Shown here: positions 52,339 through 61,560 of the stretch, piece after piece
Layout: every line of letters starts with the position of its first letter
How positions within the stretch are numbered: position 1 is the stretch's first letter
Source: CAYJFG01 sp051881695
GTDB lineage: Bacteria > Bacillota > Clostridia > Oscillospirales > Acutalibacteraceae
NCBI GenBank assembly: GCA_051881695.1
Contig: JBJEQJ010000019.1
Span: forward strand, 1-64,000
DNA length: 64,000 nt
Direction of reading: 5' to 3'
The notes under the pieces: generated by a model
The model's input: only the letters and a program-made list of their open reading frames with translations
Database searches by the model: none
Told to the model about the DNA's origin: nothing
Position numbers and translations under genes: made by a program

Positions 52339-55300
52339 ATGGCGGTAAAATGGACGGAAAACCAGAAAAATGCAATAAATGCAACAAACGGCTCTCTTTT
52401 AATATCTGCGGCGGCAGGCTCGGGAAAAACAGCAGTGCTTGTTGAGCGAGTGATACAGAGAATAACGGATGAAAATAATCCTGTTGATGCTGATAAGCTT
52501 TTGATAGTTACCTACACAAGGGCAGCAGCAGCCGAAATGAAGGAACGCATAACCAAAAAGCTGGAGGAGCTTAGTCGGCAAAACCCCTTTAATATGCATA
52601 TAAGGCGACAGCAGCTTCTTCTTAACAAAGCATATATAAGCACAATACACAGCTTTTGCAGAGAGCTTATTAAAGAGAATTTTTATCTGCTAGATGTTTC
52701 GCCCGATTACAGAATGGCAGATGAAACAGAGCTTAAGCTTTTGCAGGATGAAGCTGTGCAAAGCGTTATTGACGAGCTGTACGAAAACGCCGCTCCGGGC
52801 TTTTACAGCTTTGCAGATTCTTTTTCAAGCTCAAAAAGCGACCGTATGCTTCAGCAGATTATATTAAGGCTCTACACCTTTTTAACCTCTCATCCGTTTC
52901 CCGAAAGCTGGCTTGCATCAAAGGAAAAAATGTATGATTGCTCAACACCGGTTAAAGAAACACTGTGGGGCATCGTAATTGATAATCATGTAAACGAGGC
53001 AGCCGACTTCTGCGAAGAGCTTGCACAGGATAATTTAAACCGTTATCTGCAAAAGCCGGAGATTGGACCGAAGCTTCAGCCGCTTTTAGAGAATGATTTG
53101 GCATTTGTGCAAACTTTAAAGAAGAAGCTTTCAAGCGGCAAATGGGACGATATTTCAAAATTCATTTTCACCTTTGATAAAGGGCGTTTTTCAGCCGCTA
53201 AGGAATATACTGCAGACAGCACAAAGCTAAAAATCCAGTCGTCAAGAGAAATACTTAAAAACACAATTTCAAAGCTTCAGGAGATATACACCTTTTCAGA
53301 GGAAGACTGTAAGGAGGATATAGCGGCGCTTTCTCCTCTTGTTCATTACATTTTTAAGGCGGTCAGAATGTTCGGCAAAAGGTACAGGGAGCTTAAAAAG
53401 GAAAAGAATATTGCAGATTTTAACGATTTGGAGCATTGGACGCTTAAGCTTCTGGTTGAAGAAACAGATACAGGCTGCAAATTTACACCTAATGCCGAAA
53501 GCATTTCAAAGCGTTTTGCAGAGGTTATGGTTGACGAATATCAGGACGCAAACGAAATACAGGATTTAATCTTTACAGCAGTAAGCGGAGGCGGTAAAAA
53601 TCTGTTTGTTGTAGGCGACGTAAAGCAGAGCATTTACGGCTTCCGTCAGGCGATGCCCGATATATTTATACGCAGAAAAGAGGCAAGTCCTCTTTACAAT
53701 CCTGCGCTTGATAATTATCCGTCAAAGATAATACTTGATAAAAACTTCAGAAGCCGAAAGGGCGTTACAAATGCGGTGAATTTTGTATTCAGGCATTTAA
53801 TGTCTAAAAATGTGGGCGGTATAGAATATAACGGCGAGGAAAAGCTAACGCCGGGAGCATCGTACGAAGAAAGCGATACGCCCGATATGTATTTTCACAT
53901 CTTGGACTCTTCTCAGCTTGAGGAGGAAAACTCAAATATACTTGAGGCACGCTATATTGCAAAAATTATTAAAGAGAATGTAAATAAATACATAGTAAAC
54001 GATAAAGGTAATGAGAGAACTGCACGCTTCGGAGATTTCTGCATATTGCTTCGCAGTGCGAGCAACACGGCAAACGATTATGTAAACGAGCTTATTTACT
54101 GCGGTATTCCGGCAAGCAGTGAAGCCTCCGCAGGCTTTTTGTCCGCATACGAAATTATGGTAACGCTAAATTTTTTGCGTATTATTGACAACCCATTGCA
54201 GGATATTCCCATGCTTTCCGTAATGCTTTCTCCCATAGGCGGCTTTACAGAGGACGAGGCGGCAAAAATAAGAACGGAAAAGAGAAAAGGAGCCTTATAT
54301 TTAGCGCTCAAAGATTATGCGAAAAGGGACAAAAAGGCAAAAGAGTTTATTGAGCTTTTAACAAAGCTTCGCTCAATATCAGTAACGGTAGAGGTGTCAT
54401 CTCTGCTCAATACAATTTTTAATTTAACTGCCTTTACAAGTGTTGTTCAGTCCTCCCCGGGCGGTGATATTAAGCTTAATAATCTCCGTTTGCTTTTAGA
54501 GTACGTAAAAAGCTTTGAAAAATCCGGCTACAGAGGGCTTTCTTCCTTTGTCAGGTTTATCGACAGGCTCGAGGAGCAGGGCTGTGACCTTACGGCAGGA
54601 ACCGGTTCGGCAGATGATGAGGACTGTGTAAAGGTTATGACAATTCACCATTCTAAGGGACTGGAATTTCCGTTTTGTTTTATTGCGTCTGCGGCAAAAC
54701 CGCTTAAAAGTGACAAAAGTGATGAAATTCTCCTCCACCGAGAGCTTGGTATAGCGACAAAAAGAAAAAATCCTCTTAACAATTGCAGATACAACACAAT
54801 GCCCAGAATGGCTGTAAGCCTTGAGATTGAACGTGAAAATATGTCTGAGGAGCTTAGAGTACTGTATGTTGCGATGACAAGAGCAAGAGAAAAGCTTTAT
54901 GTAATTGCTTCGCATAAAAATCCCGAAAAGTATTTAAGCGAGGTTGGCGCAACTGTAATGGAAAACGGAAGCATAAGTCCTTATATAGTGCGTGGAGCAG
55001 GCTCGTTTTCAAAATGGCTAACACAATGTGCGCTTTTGCACCCAAACGGCGACGAAATAAGGCTTAGCGCAAATATGAGTGTTTTTGAGTGTGAAGAAGA
55101 TGAAACGCCTTGGGATATTAAAATTATAGATGATATTCCGATGATAGCAGCTAATGACGCTATTAGTAACGTCGAAAATGCAAATGAACATAAGAATGTT
55201 GATATAGACGCTGTTATAAACAGATTTACAAAACAGTACAAGGATATTCCGCTTACAGAGATACCTGTAAAGGTTGCGGCGTCTGATTTGGCGCACAGCG

Positions 55301-55872
55301 AAATAAAGAACGAGTTTGCATTTAAGTCAAGACCTGCATTTTTGCAGGAAAAAAATATGACAGGCGCACAAAAGGGAACGGCAATGCACGCTTTTATGCA
55401 GTTTGCAGATTACGGAGCGTACATACAGGATGAAAGTAAGGAGCTTGAACGTCTTGTGAATGTCGGCTGTCTTACAAAGTCGCAGATTAATGCTTTAGAT
55501 GGCGATATAATAAAGAGCTGTTTAAACAGCAGTATTATGAAGCGGTTGATTTGTGCCGAGAAAACGTACCGTGAATACAGATTTACCGTAAAAATAAAGG
55601 CAGGCTTGGCAAAAAAAGAGCTTAAGCCGCCGTACTGTGACGAGGAGATATTGCTCCAGGGTGCAGTTGACAACGCCTTTGTTGAAAACGGAAGCATAGT
55701 AATTGTAGACTATAAAACAGACAAAGTGAAAACTGCCGATGAGCTTGCAAAAAGGTACTTAACCCAGCTTGCCCTTTACAAAAACGCAATGGAGCAATGC
55801 ACCGGTCTTTCGGTGAGCGAATGTGTGATTTATTCGTTTGCGCTTGGTACCGAAATAAAAATAGAAGTATAA
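52339..55872 (+). CDS. addA: AddAB helicase-nuclease, subunit A
   Basis: 1177 residues. UvrD/Rep-type superfamily 1 helicase with a C-terminal nuclease. Walker A SAAAGSGKTAVLVERV with Lys30, LLIVTYTRAAAAEMKERI (Ia), VMVDEYQDANEIQ (II), GDVKQSIYGFRQAMPDIF (III), VMTIHHSKGLEFPFCF (V) and LYVAMTRAREKLYV (VI) are all present. The nuclease end has GTAMHAFMQFADYG and IVIVDYKTDKV. ATG 52339 follows AGGGAGGGG; upstream in-frame ATGs lie inside addB. Confidence 0.96.
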   Translation: MAVKWTENQKNAINATNGSLLISAAAGSGKTAVLVERVIQRITDENNPVDADKLLIVTYTRAAAAEMKERITKKLEELSRQNPFNMHIRRQQLLLNKAYISTIHSFCRELIKENFYLLDVSPDYRMADETELKLLQDEAVQSVIDELYENAAPGFYSFADSFSSSKSDRMLQQIILRLYTFLTSHPFPESWLASKEKMYDCSTPVKETLWGIVIDNHVNEAADFCEELAQDNLNRYLQKPEIGPKLQPLLENDLAFVQTLKKKLSSGKWDDISKFIFTFDKGRFSAAKEYTADSTKLKIQSSREILKNTISKLQEIYTFSEEDCKEDIAALSPLVHYIFKAVRMFGKRYRELKKEKNIADFNDLEHWTLKLLVEETDTGCKFTPNAESISKRFAEVMVDEYQDANEIQDLIFTAVSGGGKNLFVVGDVKQSIYGFRQAMPDIFIRRKEASPLYNPALDNYPSKIILDKNFRSRKGVTNAVNFVFRHLMSKNVGGIEYNGEEKLTPGASYEESDTPDMYFHILDSSQLEEENSNILEARYIAKIIKENVNKYIVNDKGNERTARFGDFCILLRSASNTANDYVNELIYCGIPASSEASAGFLSAYEIMVTLNFLRIIDNPLQDIPMLSVMLSPIGGFTEDEAAKIRTEKRKGALYLALKDYAKRDKKAKEFIELLTKLRSISVTVEVSSLLNTIFNLTAFTSVVQSSPGGDIKLNNLRLLLEYVKSFEKSGYRGLSSFVRFIDRLEEQGCDLTAGTGSADDEDCVKVMTIHHSKGLEFPFCFIASAAKPLKSDKSDEILLHRELGIATKRKNPLNNCRYNTMPRMAVSLEIERENMSEELRVLYVAMTRAREKLYVIASHKNPEKYLSEVGATVMENGSISPYIVRGAGSFSKWLTQCALLHPNGDEIRLSANMSVFECEEDETPWDIKIIDDIPMIAANDAISNVENANEHKNVDIDAVINRFTKQYKDIPLTEIPVKVAASDLAHSEIKNEFAFKSRPAFLQEKNMTGAQKGTAMHAFMQFADYGAYIQDESKELERLVNVGCLTKSQINALDGDIIKSCLNSSIMKRLICAEKTYREYRFTVKIKAGLAKKELKPPYCDEEILLQGAVDNAFVENGSIVIVDYKTDKVKTADELAKRYLTQLALYKNAMEQCTGLSVSECVIYSFALGTEIKIEV

Positions 55873-55876
55873 ATAT

Positions 55877-55918
55877 AAGGGACTTGTTAAAATAAAAAAT
55901 AACAAGTCCCTTAAAATG
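55877..55918 (+). terminator. Hairpin after addA, possible terminator
   Basis: AAGGGACTTGTTA at 55877-55889 pairs perfectly with TAACAAGTCCCTT at 55900-55912. The stem is strong but only TT follows before AAAA on the plus strand, so termination may be inefficient. It lies between convergent genes. Confidence 0.55.
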
Positions 55919-56001
55919 TGTATTAGTATTTAGCACGGTAATATATTTTGATAGGGATTAATGTCCTTTTCTAGGTAAAAAGAAGAGAGAAAGAACAATA
56001 A

Positions 56002-57603
56002 TCAACGCTTGGCGCAATTTTTCATAACCGCCTCGGCACACTTAACACCGTCAACTGCGGCAGACATTATTCCTCCGGCATAGCCTGCGCCCTCGCCGCA
56101 GGGGTACAGTCCGTAAAGTGCGGGCGACTGCATAGTATCATCACGTATAATACGCACAGGGGAGGAGCTTCGCGTTTCAAACCCTGTCAGCAGCGCGTCC
56201 GGGTGAGAAAAACCGCTTAGTCTGCCGTTTAAAACAGCCAGTCCGTTTACAAGTGAAGACGATATATAATCCGGAAGTCCCTCATGCAGATTAGCAAAGC
56301 TTGTGCCGGGCAGATAGCTTGGCAATACCTCGCCGAAAGCACGGGATTTTCTGTTGTTTATAAAATCTTCGGCACGCTGAACAGGGGCGCTGTAATCTTC
56401 GCCGCCGAGCAAAAAGGCGGCTCGCTCCAGCCTTTGCTGGTAATATACGCCTGCAAGCACATCGCCGCTGCCGAAATCCTTTGGAGATACCCCCACAAGC
56501 AATGCGCTGTTTGAATTGACCTTATTCCTCAAAAATTCGCTCATTCCGTTTGTTACAACGGTGTTATCTTCGCTTGCGGCGGCAACAACTGTGCCTCCCG
56601 GACACATACAAAAGGTATATACTCCTCTGCCGTTTTCAAGATGGGCCGAAAGCTTATAGTCAGCGGCTCCAAGCCTTCCTTTTCCAGCAAAAGCGCCGTA
56701 TTGTGCTTTGTCAATGCGTTCCCTCAGATGCTCAATTCTCACTCCGACAGAAAACGGCTTTTGCTCCATTAGTATTCTTTTCTTTTTTAAAAGCTCAAAG
56801 GTGTCCCGTGCGCTGTGACCTATTGCAAGTATAATGCAGTCGGTTTTAATTTCTTCTGCCTTTCCGATTTTATTAATAATAGCTCCTGTAATTTTTCCGC
56901 CTTTTTCCGTAAAATCGGTAAGCTTTGTTTCAAATAAAAATTCACCGCCAAGGCTGATAATTTGTTTTCTGATGTTTTTTACGGCTTCGGGCAGTTTATC
57001 GGTACCAATGTGTGGCTTTGCGTTATATAGTATTTCCTTTGGCGCTCCGGCTTTAACAAACTCCTCAAGTATCATTCTTGTTCGTTCATTTTTTGTGCCT
57101 GTGTTGAGCTTTCCGTCAGAAAAGGTTCCTGCTCCGCCCTCGCCGTACTGCACATTGCTTTCGGTGTTTAAAATTCTGTTGCGCCAAAAATTATCAATAT
57201 CCTGCTTTCTGCCGTCAACATCTCGTCCGCGTTCAAGTACAATAGGGCAAGCTCCGCATTTTGATAAAATTAAAGCGCAGAAAAGCCCGGCAGGGCCTGC
57301 GCCGACTACAATGGGGCGTGACGGCAGCTTTCGTGCCTCAGGCAGGGTGTATTTATACGCAGTCGCCCTGGAAATATTATTGCTTCTGCATTTTGAAAGT
57401 ATTTTATTCTCATCACTGTGCAGCAAAACGTCAACCGTCATAATAAAATGAACGCTTTGCTTTTTTCGTGCGTCAACCGAACGCCTGAAAATATCAACAG
57501 TTTTTATATTTTTAACATCTGTATTTAAAGCCTTTGCAGCACTTTTTTTAATGCTTTCGTCCGTATAGCTTACATCAGCCTTTATGTTGGATATTCTTAT
57601 CAT
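56002..57603 (-). CDS. COG2509-type FAD-dependent dehydrogenase
   Basis: 533 residues. An N-terminal ferredoxin-like domain (about 1-90) precedes the FAD domain with the dinucleotide loop PIVVGAGPAGLFCALIL at about 98-113. SNVQYGEGGAGTFSDGKLNTGTKN and ILYNAKPHIGTDKLPEAVKNIRKQI are diagnostic for this family of uncharacterised dehydrogenases. The closing ALYGLYPCGEGAGYAGGIMSAAVDG is the second FAD contact. Reaction and substrate are unknown. It follows the COG2081 gene at 57640 on the same strand by 36 nt, so the two flavoproteins are likely co-expressed. Confidence 0.9.
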   Translation of the reverse strand: MIRISNIKADVSYTDESIKKSAAKALNTDVKNIKTVDIFRRSVDARKKQSVHFIMTVDVLLHSDENKILSKCRSNNISRATAYKYTLPEARKLPSRPIVVGAGPAGLFCALILSKCGACPIVLERGRDVDGRKQDIDNFWRNRILNTESNVQYGEGGAGTFSDGKLNTGTKNERTRMILEEFVKAGAPKEILYNAKPHIGTDKLPEAVKNIRKQIISLGGEFLFETKLTDFTEKGGKITGAIINKIGKAEEIKTDCIILAIGHSARDTFELLKKKRILMEQKPFSVGVRIEHLRERIDKAQYGAFAGKGRLGAADYKLSAHLENGRGVYTFCMCPGGTVVAAASEDNTVVTNGMSEFLRNKVNSNSALLVGVSPKDFGSGDVLAGVYYQQRLERAAFLLGGEDYSAPVQRAEDFINNRKSRAFGEVLPSYLPGTSFANLHEGLPDYISSSLVNGLAVLNGRLSGFSHPDALLTGFETRSSSPVRIIRDDTMQSPALYGLYPCGEGAGYAGGIMSAAVDGVKCAEAVMKNCAKR

Positions 57604-57639
57604 TATAAGGCAATTCCTTTCGTTACCTGTATAAAAAGT

Positions 57640-58920
57640 TTAGGTGTACCGCTCATCCAAACAGCTCTCTCCGGCGATTATTCCGCTTACCCATGCCCAG
57701 TGCAGATTATATCCGCCGCACAGTCCGTCAATGTCCATAGCTTCACCTGCAAAAAATATGTTTTTGTCCCTTAAAAAGCGCATAGAAGTAAAATCACATT
57801 CCTCCGCTTTAATTCCGCCGCAGGTTACCTGTGCGAATTTAAATCCGTCATATTTTATCGGCTCAAAGCTAAAGTCTTTAACGGTGCGGCAAATGTCGGA
57901 TATTTTTTTATTGGAAAGTCCGTTTGCGCTTGCAGTAAATGCACCTGCATTGCTTTCTTTAATTATTGCGGCGGCAATTCTGTTATTTAAAATGCCGCAC
58001 AAAAGCTTTTCAAGCGTTAAGATTTCTGTTTCCGTTCGTTTTTTCAGTATTCTGAACAGCTCATTGCTGTTAAAGTCCGGCAGTAAATCAAGCGATAAGC
58101 TTATATTCTCCGCCTGTTCTCCTTTTACTGTTCCGCAGGTAAAAAATTCGTTTACAAAGCGTGAAAGCTGAAAAATGCATATTCCGGAAAGAGCCTTTTC
58201 GGTAAACTGTACCTCTCCGCTGTGGACTATTTGTTTTTTCTCTCCGTTTACTGTGTAATTTAAATATGCGTCTGCGCTTGCTCTGTTGCCTTTAAGGGAT
58301 TTAATAACCTTGCTTTTTACATTAACGGGGCAAAGAGAGGGGAAAAGTTTGCTTTGCTTTATTTTAAGGCTGTCAAGTATGCCGTATCCTGCGCTTGTGC
58401 TGCTTGTGCCTGCTTTGCCGCCGGTCGTTATAATTATTTTTTTACATTCATACGTTTTTTCTCCGTTCGAAATTAAAAAAATTCCATCGGAGTTTTTCTT
58501 AATGCCTTTAACCTCAAATCCGCATATTTCCTCTGTTAAGTATCCGGCATTATTAAGACGCAGTATGTCTAAAACGGAGGAAGCGCTGTTTGTGTATGGG
58601 TAAATTCTGCCGCTTGTATCGGACTTTGTCAGTAAGCCAAGCTCTTTAAAATAATTGCGTATAAAATTACAGTCATATTTTGATATAAGCTCAAACGCCT
58701 TATCCTTACAGCTTCCGTAATAATACTCACTGGACATATTTTCGTTAGATAAATTACATCTGCCGTTGCCTGTAGCAAGTATCTTTTTGCCGACTCTCAG
58801 TTCTTTTTCAAAAACCGCAATTCTAAGCGGCGTTATGCTTTTTTTATTCGCTGCGGCTGCGGCAATAAGCCCGGCTGCGCCGCCGCCGATTATTCCTATA
58901 TCAAATTTTTGTATACTCAT
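57640..58920 (-). CDS. COG2081 (HI0933/BaiN-like) FAD-dependent oxidoreductase
   Basis: 426 residues. FDIGIIGGGAAGLIAAAAA is the N-terminal FAD loop, with GKKILATGNGRCNLSNENM, TTGGKAGTSSTSAGYGILDSL, TCGGIKAEECDFTSMRF and FFAGEAMDIDGLCGGYNLHWAWVSGIIAG. The family includes BaiN, proposed in bile-acid dehydroxylation, but most members are uncharacterised and I do not assign that role. The gene at 34190-35443 is a paralogue. It precedes the COG2509 gene. Confidence 0.9.
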   Translation of the reverse strand: MSIQKFDIGIIGGGAAGLIAAAAANKKSITPLRIAVFEKELRVGKKILATGNGRCNLSNENMSSEYYYGSCKDKAFELISKYDCNFIRNYFKELGLLTKSDTSGRIYPYTNSASSVLDILRLNNAGYLTEEICGFEVKGIKKNSDGIFLISNGEKTYECKKIIITTGGKAGTSSTSAGYGILDSLKIKQSKLFPSLCPVNVKSKVIKSLKGNRASADAYLNYTVNGEKKQIVHSGEVQFTEKALSGICIFQLSRFVNEFFTCGTVKGEQAENISLSLDLLPDFNSNELFRILKKRTETEILTLEKLLCGILNNRIAAAIIKESNAGAFTASANGLSNKKISDICRTVKDFSFEPIKYDGFKFAQVTCGGIKAEECDFTSMRFLRDKNIFFAGEAMDIDGLCGGYNLHWAWVSGIIAGESCLDERYT

Positions 58921-59017
58921 AGCTTTAACCGTAACCTCCGTTAAAACCCGTTTGAAAAATTATACAGTACATCGGCATATTTTTCAAGTAGAATAAAGCC
59001 TTGCAAGGCGATGTGAC

Positions 59018-59046
59018 TTGATTTGTTAAATAAGAGATAATATAAT
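59018..59046 (+). promoter_or_regulatory. Sigma-A promoter of the VanZ-like gene
   Basis: TTGATT at 59018-59023 and a perfect TATAAT at 59041-59046 with 17 nt spacing; start codon about 30 nt downstream of the start point. Confidence 0.7.
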
Positions 59047-59082
59047 GGTTATAGAAATCTCCGGTTGAAGAGGTGACAGAAT

Positions 59083-59586
59083 GTGCGCTTAAAAAAAGAG
59101 AATACAGGTTTTTATTTATCTGTAATTTTTACCGTTTTGTGGACCGGATTGATTTTTTCCTTTTCCGCACAAAGCAAAACAAACTCAATGGCGGCAAGCG
59201 ACAGCGCATTTGCCTTTTTAAGCTCGCTGTTTGCAAGCCTTAATATAGACAGACAAACGGCAGTTTTCGCAATAAGAAAGCTTGCTCATTTTTCGGAATA
59301 TTTTATTTTCGGCGCACTTATTACGCTTTCAATGATAATTAATAAAGCTAAAATGATGAAGCCGATGACGGCAATAAAAACAAATGCTTTTAAGCTTTTA
59401 TTTATTATCCTTATAGTGCCTGTTATTGATGAAACAATACAGATATTCTCACAAAGAGGTCCGTTGGTGCAGGACATATGGATTGATTTTTCAGGCGCAG
59501 TATGCGGTGTGCTTGCAATGCTGTTTATAATGAGCGTTGCATTTAATAAGAAGGAAAGAAGCAAACGAAAGAGCACAGCGAAATAG
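59083..59586 (+). CDS. VanZ-like family membrane protein
   Basis: 167 residues with four helices. SVIFTVLWTGLIFSFSAQS, IRKLAHFSEYFIFGALITLS and PVIDETIQIFSQRGPLVQDIWIDFSGAVCGVL are the VanZ core. The name-giving VanZ gives low-level teicoplanin resistance, but chromosomal relatives are of unknown function. The GTG start at 59083 follows AGAGGTGAC. No van genes are near. Confidence 0.88.
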   Translation: MRLKKENTGFYLSVIFTVLWTGLIFSFSAQSKTNSMAASDSAFAFLSSLFASLNIDRQTAVFAIRKLAHFSEYFIFGALITLSMIINKAKMMKPMTAIKTNAFKLLFIILIVPVIDETIQIFSQRGPLVQDIWIDFSGAVCGVLAMLFIMSVAFNKKERSKRKSTAK

Positions 59587-59694
59587 TCAAAAAGAAAGCC
59601 TTTAGGTTTGCTATTTTGATATATTTGTGTTATAATTATTTAAATTAATCTGATTGTTAATTAATATTTACAAATAACTTAACGGGTGAAAAAA

Positions 59695-60096
59695 TTGAGT
59701 GCAACCGATAAAAAAATAAAAATTTTCAAGCCTCTGGATATACTTGTGATTATAATAATTCTGTTTGTAGCTGTATCTTATTTGATGGCTATGATTTTTT
59801 ATTCCTCCTCTGATGATTTGTCCGTTGTCATCAGAGAGAACGGTGATATTGTATATCAGTGCAAGCTTTCGGATATTGATGAAAAAACGGAAATTACGGC
59901 TGGAGAAAACCTTAAGGTAAAGGTACTTATAGAAAAAGACGGAGCAACGGTGACGGAGTCTGAATGTGATAACAAAATATGTGTAAATACAGGCAAGCTT
60001 ACAAGGGCGGGTTCTACCGCCGTTTGTTTGCCTGCAAAGGTTACCGTTACGCTTGTAAGCGGTAGTGAAAATAGCTTAGATGCAACAGTCGGGTGA
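59695..60096 (+). CDS. NusG domain II-containing membrane-anchored protein
   Basis: 133 residues. One membrane anchor (about 15-38) is followed by an extracytoplasmic NusG_II beta domain ending in NKICVNTGKLTRAGSTAVCLPAKVTVTLV. Such proteins usually neighbour a Gx-transporter/heptaprenyl-diphosphate-synthase-component-I gene, exactly as here (next gene 4 nt downstream), often near Rnf or ApbE functions. The role is unknown. I choose TTG 59695, 5 nt after GGGTGA; a GTG at 59686 lies inside that ribosome site. Confidence 0.82.
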   Translation: MSATDKKIKIFKPLDILVIIIILFVAVSYLMAMIFYSSSDDLSVVIRENGDIVYQCKLSDIDEKTEITAGENLKVKVLIEKDGATVTESECDNKICVNTGKLTRAGSTAVCLPAKVTVTLVSGSENSLDATVG

Positions 60097-60100
60097 TATT

Positions 60101-60634
60101 ATGTCAAAATCAGGAAATGTAATTACTTCAAATAAAATACTCTGGCTTGCACAAACGGCAATGCTCAGCGCTGTTGCCATTGTGCTGTCTGCGTTGGAAT
60201 CCTTGCTTCCGCCGCTTCCTGTGCCGGGAGCAAGAATAGGACTTTCAAACCTTGCAACAATGTTTTCAGCGCAAAATACGGGTCTTACCTCTGCACTTGC
60301 AGTAACGCTTATAAAATCTGCTTTTGTCGGGCTTACACGTGGCTTAACCGCCTTTTTATTAAGCCTTTGTGCAGGTGTTGTAAGTACTATGATAATGTAC
60401 TGCTTTATTATTTCCAAGGGTAATTATTTCGGCTATATCGGCATAGCTGTTTTTTCGGCAGCGGCACATAATGTTATACAGCTGTGTGTTGCCGCTGTTT
60501 TAACGGATTCGTCCGTATTTGTCTATCTTCCGCTTTTGCTTATTGCCGGTGTAGCGGCGGGCTGCGGCACGGGAATAACAATGGGAATAATTATGCCGGT
60601 GCTTAGAAAAATAAAGGCTTTCGGGTTTTCGTAA
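60101..60634 (+). CDS. Gx transporter / heptaprenyl diphosphate synthase component I family protein
   Basis: 177 residues with five to six helices. LSALESLLPPLPVPGARIGLSNLATMF and SFVGLTRG-like SAFVGLTRGLTAFLLSLCAGVVSTMIM mark the PF07456 family. Although historically linked to heptaprenyl diphosphate synthase, the fold resembles ECF-type substrate-binding membrane proteins. ATG 60101 follows GGGTGA; paired with the NusG_II gene. Confidence 0.85.
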   Translation: MSKSGNVITSNKILWLAQTAMLSAVAIVLSALESLLPPLPVPGARIGLSNLATMFSAQNTGLTSALAVTLIKSAFVGLTRGLTAFLLSLCAGVVSTMIMYCFIISKGNYFGYIGIAVFSAAAHNVIQLCVAAVLTDSSVFVYLPLLLIAGVAAGCGTGITMGIIMPVLRKIKAFGFS

Positions 60635-60657
60635 TATATTACAGGGAGATGTACGTA

Positions 60658-61539
60658 ATGCTGTTTTATGTATTGGAAAAGGATGTACTTCTGGTTATTT
60701 CCGCCTTGCTTTCTATATTTATAATTCTTTTTTTCAGCAAAGTAAAGAATGTTTATAATAACAGTAATGAAAGCGCTTTAATGATAAAAACAGCTTTCAG
60801 TTATCCGTACAGACGTTTTAAATCCATTATTAAGGATAAATTTAAGTTCAGCAGTTTTTTTATGCTTTCGCTTATTGCCGTTTTTATGGTAGCTGCTTTT
60901 TATTTTATCAAAATAAAGCTTGGGCTTACTTTGGCTATAATGCTTTTTATTCCTGTAGCGGTTGCTGTCACCTTTGCATTTTTAGAAATTATATGGCTTT
61001 CGGCATTTATTATCGGAAAGATTATTGCTCTTGAGAATACTCGTATGAACACAATATTTTCATTAAACATATTAATGCTTTTGCTCGTTTTTACAGATGT
61101 TTATATAAACGGAAGCAGAATAGACAATATGTTGTCTTTTTGTTTAGCTATATATAATCTGATTTTTTGCTACATAATGACAATATTCTTACTGCTTCTA
61201 CTGCTCAGGGAGGCAAATTCGAGCAGACGCGTTTTAACCTTCAGAAATTTGTGGAAATCAACCTTTCTTATTATCCTTTTGTTTCTTATCATACTATCTG
61301 CACTTTCATATGTCGCATTCATTTATAACCCCAACTCTTTTTCAGGAGAAAGCATTAGCTCATTTTTTGATCTTTTTTATTATACCTGCGTTACCTTTGC
61401 AACTGTCGGTTTTGGGGATATAACGCCAAACACAACAATTACAAGAGGAATTTCTATTTTGACTATTATTACAAGTATTATCTGTATAACAATACTTTTA
61501 AGCACAGTTATGTCTGTAAGAAAAAATGAAAACAAATAA
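60658..61539 (+). CDS. Ion channel (K+-channel-like pore) membrane protein
   Basis: 293 residues with about seven hydrophobic segments. The last two flank a pore loop, YTCVTFATVGFGDITP, with the selectivity-filter-like TVGFGD at 249-254. This predicts a potassium-type channel subunit; the upstream helices are not a clear voltage sensor (no regular Arg ladder). No cytosolic RCK domain is present. AGGGAG at 60643-60648 favours ATG 60658 over ATG 60649. It lies 23 nt after the Gx gene. Confidence 0.78.
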   Translation: MLFYVLEKDVLLVISALLSIFIILFFSKVKNVYNNSNESALMIKTAFSYPYRRFKSIIKDKFKFSSFFMLSLIAVFMVAAFYFIKIKLGLTLAIMLFIPVAVAVTFAFLEIIWLSAFIIGKIIALENTRMNTIFSLNILMLLLVFTDVYINGSRIDNMLSFCLAIYNLIFCYIMTIFLLLLLLREANSSRRVLTFRNLWKSTFLIILLFLIILSALSYVAFIYNPNSFSGESISSFFDLFYYTCVTFATVGFGDITPNTTITRGISILTIITSIICITILLSTVMSVRKNENK

Positions 61540-61560
61540 CAAAGGGGCAGTGGTATATCT

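Noticed and set aside
59083..59586. Glycopeptide resistance cluster because of the VanZ-like gene
   Set aside because: No vanHAX or vanRS homologues are present; VanZ-like proteins are widespread without them.
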